DNA from: Trichinella spiralis
Taxonomy: Eukaryota; Nematoda; Enoplea; Trichinellida; Trichinellidae
Assembly (NCBI GenBank): GCA_000181795.3
Contig: CM012953.1
Coordinates: forward strand, 6,550,267 to 6,614,266
Length of the DNA: 64,000 bases
Reading direction: 5' to 3'
Below the pieces are notes generated by a model that was not told where the DNA came from, did not search any database, and worked only from the letters and a program-made list of their open reading frames with translations. Shown in pieces: positions 51,149 to 64,000 of this stretch (its first letter is position 1; each line of letters begins with the position of its first letter). The position numbers and the translations under genes are program-made.

Positions 51149-52932
51149 ACTTTATCCGTGCTTTTGATCTTCCTTTTTGAAGATTTTTCTTTTAAATTCA
51201 ATTAAATAGAATATATGAAATAAATATAAAAAGTTATGTTTTATTTTTTAGTGTTACTGTAATTACTGTGAAAAATCAAAAAATTAGAGTGTAATCTAGC
51301 ATATTGAATACAATTCGGATTAGATTTTCACTAGTGGCAAGCGTTTGCCGGTGCTCTTCATTGGAGAAGGCATTTCTTTTTTAAAAACATTAATTTTTTG
51401 GTATTATTTTTCGTTTAAAAAATTATTCTAAATGTTGAATATGTATCTGAGAATTTTGAATTTACATTGTTGAAATTCCTTGTAGATTTTGAAGAATTTC
51501 TAGTCAATAATGACCGAAATGGTGGGCATGCTTAGATGATTGAGAACATTCGAAGAATTTCAGGTCAAGATGGTGCCCCTCCTTAGAGCTATAAAAATTT
51601 TCGGTTGAAATTTGCCTTGGATTCGAGAAAACAAATTTAAAAGAGTGCCACTGTCGCATTCAGTTTTCTTGAATTGTTGTGTGTTCGTGATTTCAGCAAA
51701 GCAAATCTGATTTGGAATCTTTGTTCACTTGGGAGAAACAAATTCTCGCGCAGTGTTAATTCAACCAATAAAGCGAAATCGGCATAGCTATAGAATCAGC
51801 GAATAATGATTTTATTACACACATTTTTTCCAAAATTTTTTTCATAAAAAATATTAAACAGTTATTTCTGTAAAATTTAATTTAATTTAATTTGTGAAAT
51901 AATTTTAAAAAATAAAATGACTGTGTTTTCTAAGACTAATTATAGGCAGATAATTTTAAATTACAAACGCGCTTTATTGTCTTTCATTTGAAACCATCTG
52001 AGATTAATCTGATAGGAACGGATTAGCAATCATGGATTAATACACCACTGAATTCAATACAAAATTCCCAAGTTATCAGCTTTTATTTTATTCAGCTCGA
52101 TTTATTATTATGCAATGTAAAGCTCTTTTCTTCTTTAAATATTAAAATAATTGTTGTTTCCTTTTACTTCAGGAAAATGTTCGTCAGTTTTCAACGCTGT
52201 TCAGAATATTCAATTTATTGTGTTCATTTAAAGTAATTTCTGTCTGATACCTTTGTATTGGCTTATGCAGCTTAAAATTCTGTAACATAAATTTCAATAT
52301 ATCTGGAAAGAGAATTTTCAAAGATTAAAAAAATTTTTTATCGTAAAATTCTTCAAAATTTTCAAAAATGATTTAAATAAATCTTTCAGTTTTATTTATA
52401 TTAAAATTATAACATTCTATTTTTAAAGTTTGACTATTTTTAACGTTTTTAAGTAAAATTTGAAGAAAAAGAATCAACATAATCCAATCACTCAAACAGA
52501 GTCAACAAAAAGTGGTACTGATCCTCCTACAATTATAACAAGAGGAAACGGTAAAGTTTTAAATCAAAATGCAAAATTAAACATTGGCAGTTTTACTGTA
52601 CAAACTTGATTATATTAATCTACAGAATCTACAGGTTGACAACACAAATTGTTTCCAGTGAAATTGCTCGTTTTTTTTTCAATGTATTTTGTTTTCATTA
52701 TTTTTAGAATAAATTTTTTTATTTTTATGAAATTTTAATATTTTATAGAAAACGCTTTGTGTAAAGTTAATAAATTATGGCTTGTGAAATTTAGTTTCTC
52801 AAAAATGTATTGTAATCTGAAAAAGTCTTAATACACTGAACACTATTTTAGGTAGAAGAGGAAGTTTGAAATCAAATTTTAGAGTCTATGCTAAAATCCT
52901 GTTTTTCTACAGCTCATCGAATATTTCCAGTG
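51149..52932. other. Intergenic between SLC35B1 and HARS1
   Basis: AT-rich. 51480-51600 holds two imperfect copies of a motif starting GAAGAATTTC, about 60 bp apart. At 52457-52550 is an open segment ending at a GTAAAG donor that would join in frame to an acceptor at 52912 upstream of HARS1. Confidence 0.45.
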
Positions 52933-56127
<3,195 letters not shown>

Positions 56128-56638
56128 AAGCAAATTCAGCAATTGAAAAGTGTTCTTTTTTATTTTTCAGTTATGATTGAGATAAAATTGTTGTGAAATA
56201 AATGTTTCACATTAATTTGATATTGTTTATATTTAAAGCTTTGAAAATTATTTGCAGTTTCATAAGCAGCATCTCATTTCACTGCACCGTTCATTCATTG
56301 AAAATAAAAAAGTAACCGAAAAAATAAAATTATTAATAAAAAACATGCAATATGATTTAAAATTATACAATTTTAGTTTTGTTTTCAATTGTTTTCTTGT
56401 TAGTTTAAAAATCAAACCTGCAAATCATAAGTATAATGTATTTTGTTGTATTAATATTAATTAATATGATGGACTTTGTTTTCTGGCACCGCTTGTTTTT
56501 CTTGTTGTTTGTATTTTTATTTAGCATAACAGTGTTTTTATAATTAATATATTTGAAATTTTACTAATGTGATTTCATAGGGATGTGATTAATCTTCATG
56601 TATGCAGTTTAGATTGAAAGCGTTGTTGTGAAAGCATC
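56128..56638. other. Intergenic between HARS1 and the two-helix protein gene
   Basis: 510 bp in head-to-tail arrangement. A HARS1 poly(A) signal candidate (AATAAA) lies near 56199. No exon seen. Confidence 0.45.
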
Positions 56639-57244
56639 ATGAAGACAACACCTAGAGGAAGTGAAAAGTTCACTTCCACGAAAAGTGGTAATAACGTTTT
56701 TACTTTTTTGACATTTTATTGCTGATTGTTCATTTCAGCCCGTAATAAAAGCAACCGTGGTAGTTCCAGAAAAAGTAATTATTTAGAATAGAATTTAGTT
56801 ATCCACGCTAATAATAATAATGTGTAAAATTTGATATATTATTCAATTGTTTTAGGTTCCTCATACTGCGTCAAGTTATTCTTATACTTTGTTGCATTTG
56901 CAGTTTTGTGTGCAGTATTCGTTTTTGCCTCTTTACTCCTTCTACCTTCAGAGAAAACTCAAGGAGTCAAAGATCAGCTTCGTGTGATCATTAATTTTAC
57001 GATGAAATTTTTGAATGAAATTGCAACATCAGGTGCTGCTTTGCATGTAAATGAAACATTTTTGAAAATTGGGGCTGCTTTATTGATGTTTTTAACTTTT
57101 ACGGTCGACATAGCGTTTTCTTTGATTTTATTGTATGTTCACATTTTTATCAAATGTGTTTTGCCAGAAACTATTGCTGCATTTTCTAATGCTGTTTTTT
57201 CTTTTGGACCAACAGTGTTTGAGATTTTTAAACACTATACTTAG
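56639..57244 (+). CDS. Two-helix membrane protein, unrecognised
   Basis: Three exons: 56639-56687, 56739-56774, 56856-57244, frame kept, 157 aa. The N-terminal 30 residues are basic and Ser/Thr-rich (MKTTPRGSEKFTSTKSARNK). First hydrophobic segment: LFLYFVAFAVLCAVFVFASL. An 80-residue loop carries a sequon (VNETF). Second: LMFLTFTVDIAFSLILLYVHIF, followed by a short amphipathic tail ending FEIFKHYT. The topology (both ends cytosolic, lumenal loop) is inference. No family recognised. Spacing of 0.5 kb after HARS1 on the same strand would allow co-transcription, but nothing shows it. Confidence 0.65.
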
Positions 57245-58036
57245 AAGAGTATTTTAAATTCCGTCGGGTTCAGTTATGTTGATATCTAAAACTTTGGAAG
57301 CGGTAATAATAAAAATGTTATTGCAATTGTTTATAAGTGAAGTTTTCATGCAACACACTGCCAAGGTTCCACATTAGTTTAATCTTTATTGATGTTGGCA
57401 TAAAACAGCTAATTTTCCATTATGCATTAACACAATTTAAGCTTTAGGGAAAATTTTGTCTGGGCTAATAAGCTGATTGAAGACGGTTCTGCATTAGGTT
57501 TTGCCCAGTTTATTTTACTTTATTGTGTAATTTTGTTTGCGGATTTCCTAAAAAAAGCAGAAGTTTTAAAAATATAAATCTAATCATTCAGCCAAAAAAT
57601 AATTATATTACATTTTCTAATCTTTTATTACAGTATTTAAGTGAAAAAGTTGTTTAGCACAGTATATCAACATCAGGTTTTAATTAAATTTGTAACATAT
57701 TGCATGACAACGATTTTTATTAATTTAAGCTTCAATATATTATTTTTTGATGCTTTTGAAATATTTATTAACAGCATAGCATATCATTTAAATTGACTTT
57801 CAACTGTGATTTTATTATTATACTTGACTATATTTACTCAAAATGGTTTACTGTGACCGTGTGCCTAAAAGCGTACTTCTACTCATCTTTGACATATTCT
57901 TTTCATGCGATTGCTGTTTCGATGCTCTTTTCTACAATTGTCAGCGAGCTGTTGTCAATATAAAGACCTTTCTTTCAACTCGAATTCACTCCATTTTGTA
58001 CAGCATTGCGACGTGCATGCGTTTTTTTAGTACAAA
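57245..58036. other. 5' flank of LIS1
   Basis: AT-rich. Contains the likely LIS1 promoter and 5' UTR. A frame from 57843 (86 codons) overlaps the LIS1 first exon in another frame and is not supported. Confidence 0.45.
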
Positions 58037-61000
58037 ATGGTGTTATCAAATAAACAAAAAGATGAATTGTAAGTATTTGTTTTTTTCTAGTTTTATTTTG
58101 TGATGCTTTGTGAAATGTAGAACTTTTGAAGAAGCAGTTCAATACAGAGAATGTTTTACAGTCACCAACAGCATTTGTAGCGAATCATTGTTCCATTTAT
58201 ATTTTTATCCACATTACAGTTGTCTGATCAATTTCGAATTTTGTAGTTGGTTTTTAAATTTGTCATCCCAATGAACGCACTTTTCACGTTGGTTTTTGTA
58301 TATTTGTAGTTGACCAAGGTTGTTGCTTATGTTTTGCACATTTACATTGGCAGTTGGTTTTGGTGTATTGATTTTTTATTAGCTGATGCTCGTTCTTGAT
58401 CTGTTTCTTTGTGAAAAACAGCTTTTTTTTCTGACTGACATTGACTTCTTAGTCATTGTCATGTCTAGTATGTGGATATTTGTAAATAGAATATACATAT
58501 ATATATATATATATATATACATTAATTTATGTAATGTCGCTTAAAGATCAGCAATTTGGCATTTGCAACAAAAGTGTCTTGTTTAATACAATGTTTATTT
58601 AAATTTTTTGTTTAATTACCTATTGATTGACGATTATATGTGGAATGCAGTTGATGAAATCCAGTAATCAATAATTTGTAGCGGTGGCTTGCGAGCATGG
58701 CATCGTTATGGCACATTTCTGTTTGCTGATTATGCTTCGCTGACTGGTTTGTTTGTAAGACCCTAAGAATAATGGCAAGTTTGAAGTGGCCAGATGGGGT
58801 GGATGTTTTGCACATTAGTTATTGCTTTGTTTATATTTGTATTATTATTGGTGTTTTAAAAGCGTTGCGTTGTTTTTTTTCTCAGTAATTGTCGAAAGTT
58901 TCTTTCGGGCATTGCTAAATTAATTTTCATCTTTTCCTCAATGCAGCGATGGTCTTGGTTGTTGCTCAGTTGTGCACATCTTCATCTATCAGGCCAGAAG
59001 AGTGTGAGTGCTGGCGAAGATTGAGCCAAAAACTAGCTTTTAAGTTTTTGCAAAGCTCATACTTTGCAATGCCAGTTGCGTGAACTTATATTTTAAACAT
59101 TATTTAATACACTTCAGGGTAACGAGAACTAACCTTTGTCTCATATTTTATACTGCTGGGTTTTTACGTTGCGTCATGGCTGTTTTGAATTTCGTAATTT
59201 GAAAATACGGCAATATTTCTTGAAGAAATCATCTTTCAGTTTATCTGTGAATTAACAAATGGAAACATATTTTTATTATTTATATTTACATGAAAGATAC
59301 ATGTATTTATAAATGAAAATGCTACATCAATTGAAATGGCCGAAACAGTTAAGAGCTTAGTCATTGGTTTTTATGTGTTTACGCTTCATTTACGCTGTTC
59401 GTTAATAATTGTTGGCTTTTCGGCGTCTTTCATTAATTTTATGTGAATAGACTTGACATTTCTTGCGCTCTACAGCTGATTAGAATTTAACATATTTGAC
59501 ATTGCAAAGCATGTTTGGTGTAATGCACATTGGACGGTGCTTTTTTCGTTATTTGTAATGTTGTTTGCATTTTTGTGATTTTTTCCGCTTCTTCATTGAC
59601 TATGCGTAACGTATGAGTAATTCATACAACCGTTGATTGAAATACGAATACTTTATTTATTATTATTATTATTGTTTTTTTTTGAAATATAATTTTTAAT
59701 TTTTCTTTACAACTATGAGAATTGATTTATGCATTTGTAGTTGCAGTTCAAATTGATCAGCTTTCGAAAATTCTTCGTCAACTGTTCTCGTTTTCTTATT
59801 TTATCAGACGACGGCGATTTATTCGTATCATTTAATGATTTAACTATCGTGCAGCATTTAGTTTTGTTGTGATGATGCAAATATTTTTTTCGATTTTATT
59901 TTCTTTGGAAAAGAATTTATTTAATTATGAATATTTGCTTACTAGATCATTATGAAATGTACAATAACTTGTAAATGGTGTGAATAAAAAATATTTTGAT
60001 GAACTTTTTTTTGACTAAATTTATTTTACTTCAGCTTTGTAGATTGTTATAATTTAAATTAAATTGAAAAAAAATTCGGTGTTCTATACGTTGTGTAATA
60101 TATATTGTTTTTTTTCCACTAATTGAAAAGTTAAGTTTCAGTTTCGCTCAAAGGATAGTCGTCGATTGAAAAAGATGTCCAATCTTTCAATTGTAATTTG
60201 TGTGGTGAATGACTTGTCCAAATTTTTGACCCAATTTTACAATACAGATGACACACCTTGATTGATCAAGGCAACGAATTTGATGTGTTCTTGTTGTTGA
60301 AGATTTTCCATATTGAACTTCTTCTTAGTGACGTAAAGAAAATTAGCCCATGACCATTTATTATTCTATTTTTACATTTTCAATTCGACAAAAGATGAAC
60401 GAATGATTTTTGGTGTCAAATTAATTGATTTATTAAGTGCATCTTAAATTAATTTGGATGGCGAAATTGGAAAATGACAGCCTGAACAGTAGAATTGATA
60501 GATTTCGTTTAATGGATTTGATTATACATCGATCTTGTCAATATTTAGCTGCAATTTTTTTTATCTCTTATTCACTCTAATTATATTCTCTAATTCTATC
60601 TAATTATATTATTCTCTTAATTTATTCACTCTTTCTACCGATAATATTTCTTTTTTTTCATTTTTCATGGAAATTTTTATAAATTAATTTTCAGATGACT
60701 TAATTCTGTATATATACTCTTGTTATTCATTGTTGAAACACCGCACTGCTTAACAGAAAGGTAACTTTATTGAACAACTGTTGCTTTTCATTTCAGTTAC
60801 ACATACATATATTTATTTATTTTACTTCGAGCAGGTGGTTGGTATAAAAAATATTGATAAAAATGGAGCAGATGAATATAGAATTGCTTCACTGGAATAA
60901 AAATTATTTGAAAATTAATGTGAGCAGAATTTAATTAGTTTTAGTCAAATCGAATTTTTTTAGCAATTTTAAAAGCATAAAATTCTTTGTATGTTATTAA

Positions 61001-63328
61001 ATGGCGGATTGTATCGCCGTTTAGACAGATGTTTTTTAATTCAAAACGATGAAACTGTGCTAGTTTATTTTGTTATTGTTTCGCATTATTTATTGTAAAT
61101 GTACTTTTGAGTTTTCTGCTAATAAGTATGATGCTTTCTGTGAAATATATTATGTATGTATGATGATGAAATGTGAACGTGTGTATGAATTGCTTTATTT
61201 TATGCATTGTATAAAATCTTTTTATATGGTTATTTATTTTAATCATTTTAACTTTACACGGAAATTGTAAAACTGTGAAATGAAGCCTTTGAGAGAAAAC
61301 AGCGCTATAGGTTGTTAATATTTGGGAATAAAAAATAAATAAATAATAATTATTATGACTATTCGTTTATTAATAATCTTTTTATTTAGGCATCGTGCCA
61401 TTATCGATTACTTGAAAACAAATGGCTTTAGCGAAGCAGTTGAAGCGTTTTGCAGAGAATTAGACATTGTATTATTGTAAAGTATTGTTTATTATTTTTT
61501 CGTGCATTTTTCTTAATTTTTAGCCTGTGGATGATGGAGATAAAAAGTTTTCTGGTCTACTTGAGAAGAAATGGGTTTCTGTTATTCGCCTTCAAAAGAA
61601 GGTAATGCTTTTTTCTGCATGCCGTATAATTTTCTGAGCCCATTATAAATTTACTGGTTAATGCACTGCAAAATATATTAATTTTCAAAATTAAAACTTT
61701 TTTTTTACTGTCAAAGTTAAATGTTGCCTGAAGGCTGTTCATGCCTTGTCATTTCATTTAAAAGTACAAATATTGTACTTTGTAATGTGATATAAAATAT
61801 TAATATGAAGATTTTTTCATCAATGGAATCACAACGTGTATGTTGGAATTGTTTTCTTTTATTTATTAGGTAATAGACCTAGAAGCGAAATTATCTGAGA
61901 CGGAAAAAGAGTACATTCTTGGTGCTCCAACTCGAGACAAGCGATCGCCGACCGAATGGATTCCTCGACCTCCGGAAAAGTACACACTCAGTGGACATCG
62001 AGCGTCCGTTGTGCGAGTGGTGTTTCATCCGGTATTCAGTCTTATTGCGACTTGCAGCGAAGATGCGACGATTAAAGTGATTTTTCAAAATTCATATTCA
62101 TAATAGGAATTGTAATTTTTGCTTTTGTTATCTTGCTTTAGATATGGGATTTTGAAACTGGCGACTTCGAAAAGACCCTGAAAGGGCATACAGACTGTGT
62201 CCAAGACATTGCATTTGACCATACAGGAAAATTATTAGGTAGATATTGTTGAATTCCTTTTTTTTATTTTGTTATTGACTTGTTGGTTTTATGCTGATGT
62301 TGTTTTATTATTTTAGCGTCATGCTCTGCCGATATGTCAGTGAAATTGTGGGATTTTCAAACTTACGATTGTATTCGCACTTTGAACGGACACGATCACA
62401 ACGTCAGCAGCGTTGCATTCCTCCCCAGTGGTGATTTCCTCGTCTCTGCTTCCAGAGACAAAACGATAAAACTGTGGGAGCTCAGTACGGGGTGAGTTTG
62501 CAATCGACGATATGTATATATTATATTGTACATTGTATTATTATTTATTATACAGCATTGCATTAGTATTATTGTCTATGTGGTTTTTGTTTTAGTTACT
62601 GCGTCAAAACGTTCACTGGCCATCGTGAATGGGTTCGCATGGTGCGAGTGAGTCCTGATGGCTCTTTGCTTGCATCTTGCGGTAATGACCAGGTACGGAT
62701 GAAATCTGCTTGAAAAAAGGAGCTTTCATTTTCAATGTTTTCAGACAGTGCGTGTTTGGGCTGTCGCTACGAAGGAATGCAAGGCAGAGCTGAGAGACCA
62801 TGATCATGTAGTTGAATGTGTTTGCTGGGCGAACGATTCTGTCATTCCACACATCAACGAAGGAACCGCAAATGGGGCGGCCGCACTGCAAAGGCAAGGA
62901 CCGTTTTTGGCATCCGGCTCTCGAGATAAAACCATAAAAGTTTGGGATGTTAGCATAGGAGTCTGCCTGTTCACTTTGGTATTTGCTTATTATTCAATTA
63001 GCTTAGTTTGTTGTTGTTGAATAAATTTTATATTTTCAGAGTGATCATGACAATTGGATTCGTTGTCTGCGGTTTCATCCTCGTGGAAAGTATTTACTTT
63101 CAGTTAGCGACGATAAAACAATGCGAATATGGAGTATAGCTGGTAGAAGGTGCCAAAAAACTATCGAGGCGCATAATCATTTTGTTACTTCTCTTGGTAA
63201 TTGAGTGTAAAGAGAAAATTTTTATTTGAAATTAAATTGAATGGTTTGATTTAGATTTCCACGAAACAGCACCATACGTTGTCACTAGCAGCGTCGACCA
63301 GTCTGTAAAGGTGTGGGAGTGCAGATGA
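58037..63328 (+). CDS. PAFAH1B1: LIS1 / PAFAH1B1, dynein regulator
   Basis: Binds cytoplasmic dynein and NudE/NudEL; needed for nuclear movement and spindle work. Ten exons: 58037-58068, 61390-61468, 61524-61601, 61870-62076, 62142-62238, 62317-62491, 62596-62692, 62745-62978, 63040-63196, 63255-63328; 409 aa (human 410). [11 protein letters not shown] then [13 protein letters not shown] is the LisH domain; [15 protein letters not shown] is the short coiled coil; [20 protein letters not shown] leads into seven WD repeats, e.g. [60 protein letters not shown], and [12 protein letters not shown] at the very end. The loop between repeats 5 and 6 ([20 protein letters not shown]) differs from vertebrates, as is usual. 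The first exon encodes only 11 residues, ahead of a 3.3-kb intron. Confidence 0.97.
58069..61389 (+). other. LIS1 intron 1 (3.3 kb)
   Basis: GTAAGT to TTATTTAG. (TA)n microsatellite at about 58495-58522 and (ATT)n at 59656-59675. The stretch 58560-59600 is somewhat less AT-rich than the rest, with no sustained frame. No nested gene or RNA recognised. Confidence 0.55.
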
Positions 63329-64000
63329 CGACAACGTTGAACGCCGAAGATGTATTTCTGTCAACTTTTTGCCAATTTTACCATTATGCTTTGTCATTGT
63401 TGTCTTCGCAGTTTTTAAGCTTTTTTAATTTGCTGCATATATATGTATGTATATTAATCAATGAGTGTAATGATGGTCTTTAGCCAAAGCAACAAACATA
63501 TTGCGCAAATGTGCAACCAATTTCATCATTAATTGTGCATGTATGTGTCAGTGTGTCGACAGACATATTCGGGTGTTGCTTTAAACAACTGGGAGCTCAG
63601 ATTCGACGAACGCTTGGATGCGTTCAGATTATCACTGTCCCCGCTTGCTTGTCTCATGTTTCGCATTTTTTATACGCTCGCTCTCACTGCACATGATATG
63701 CCCGCGTTCAAGTGTTTCACTTGTTCCTCCATACCTGGAAATTTTCTTTCCATATTTTACGCTGTATTTTAAGCATAATCAGTACGATAACAGCCATTTG
63801 TATTATGCGTATGCGGTATACATACATACATGTATGTATGTAGATGGATATACTTGTATATATATGTGTGTGCGTGTGAATCGCTTTTGTTAACTTGTCT
63901 TCCATTCGATATTGCAATTTGCTTATTGCGTTTTGCTATTGGTTTTTTTATGCATTTCGATTCCTATTTATTTCATATTCATGCATTTTTTGCATGCACT
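63329..64000. other. 3' flank of LIS1
   Basis: Probable LIS1 3' UTR and beyond. Short (TATG)n repeats at about 63437-63455 and 63822-63842. Overlapping short frames at 63511-63917 are compositional; none has support. Confidence 0.45.

Noticed and set aside
57843-58103. 86-codon Cys-rich plus-strand frame
   Set aside because: It overlaps LIS1 exon 1 and its donor in another frame; LIS1 [11 protein letters not shown] is secure there.
63511-63917. Overlapping short frames on both strands after LIS1
   Set aside because: They overlap heavily and run through TATG and TATA microsatellites; no motif or splice evidence.

Overview
This is nuclear DNA of an invertebrate animal. It is AT-rich, the genes are split by GT-AG introns (many only 45-70 nt, a few of 1.5-3.3 kb), genes lie close together on both strands, and all recognised proteins are metazoan. 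MCM9 and an INO80D-like protein (both, as I recall, missing from Caenorhabditis) together with a BEL/Pao element and a MULE-type transposase relic make a clade I nematode such as Trichinella my best guess. That is an inference; no species marker was seen.

Layout: 1-746 (-) 3' truncated phosphoserine phosphatase. 1264-8511 (-) young BEL/Pao LTR retrotransposon with near-identical LTRs, a 5-bp target duplication, an open gag-pol frame, and an extra diverged LTR plus a second gag start inside it. 8802-9296 (-) two small membrane proteins that look bicistronic, one SMIM4/UQCC5-like. 10352-11261 (-) MMACHC (cobalamin processing). 13347-19271 (+) INO80D-like protein. 23885-25159 (-) uridine phosphorylase. 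26806-28434 (+) type I EGF-domain membrane protein. 28762-32672 (-) MCM9. 32763-34420 (-) two tandem 93-aa Gemin6-like Sm-fold proteins, the nearer one only about 90 bp upstream of MCM9. 35-43 kb: sparse DNA with repeat-like islands, a small membrane protein, an uncertain membrane ORF and a small two-exon gene. 44304-47046 (-) LMBR1/LIMR family receptor. About 48190-48720 (-) decayed MULE transposase. 49738-51148 (+) SLC35B1 nucleotide transporter. 52933-56127 (+) histidyl-tRNA synthetase. 56639-57244 (+) orphan two-helix membrane protein. 58037-63328 (+) LIS1/PAFAH1B1.

The genes are mostly unrelated housekeeping functions (serine synthesis, cobalamin handling, pyrimidine salvage, DNA repair, chromatin, translation, ER transport, dynein regulation). 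The only functional groupings suggested by arrangement are the bicistronic pair of small membrane proteins and the Gemin6-like/MCM9 run on the minus strand. No tRNA, rRNA, CRISPR or prokaryotic feature was recognised. Exon borders come from GT-AG sites with frame continuity and family alignment done by eye; the spliced lengths of UPP (284 aa), SLC35B1 (321), HisRS (511) and LIS1 (409) all keep frame and lie close to the human lengths I recall.
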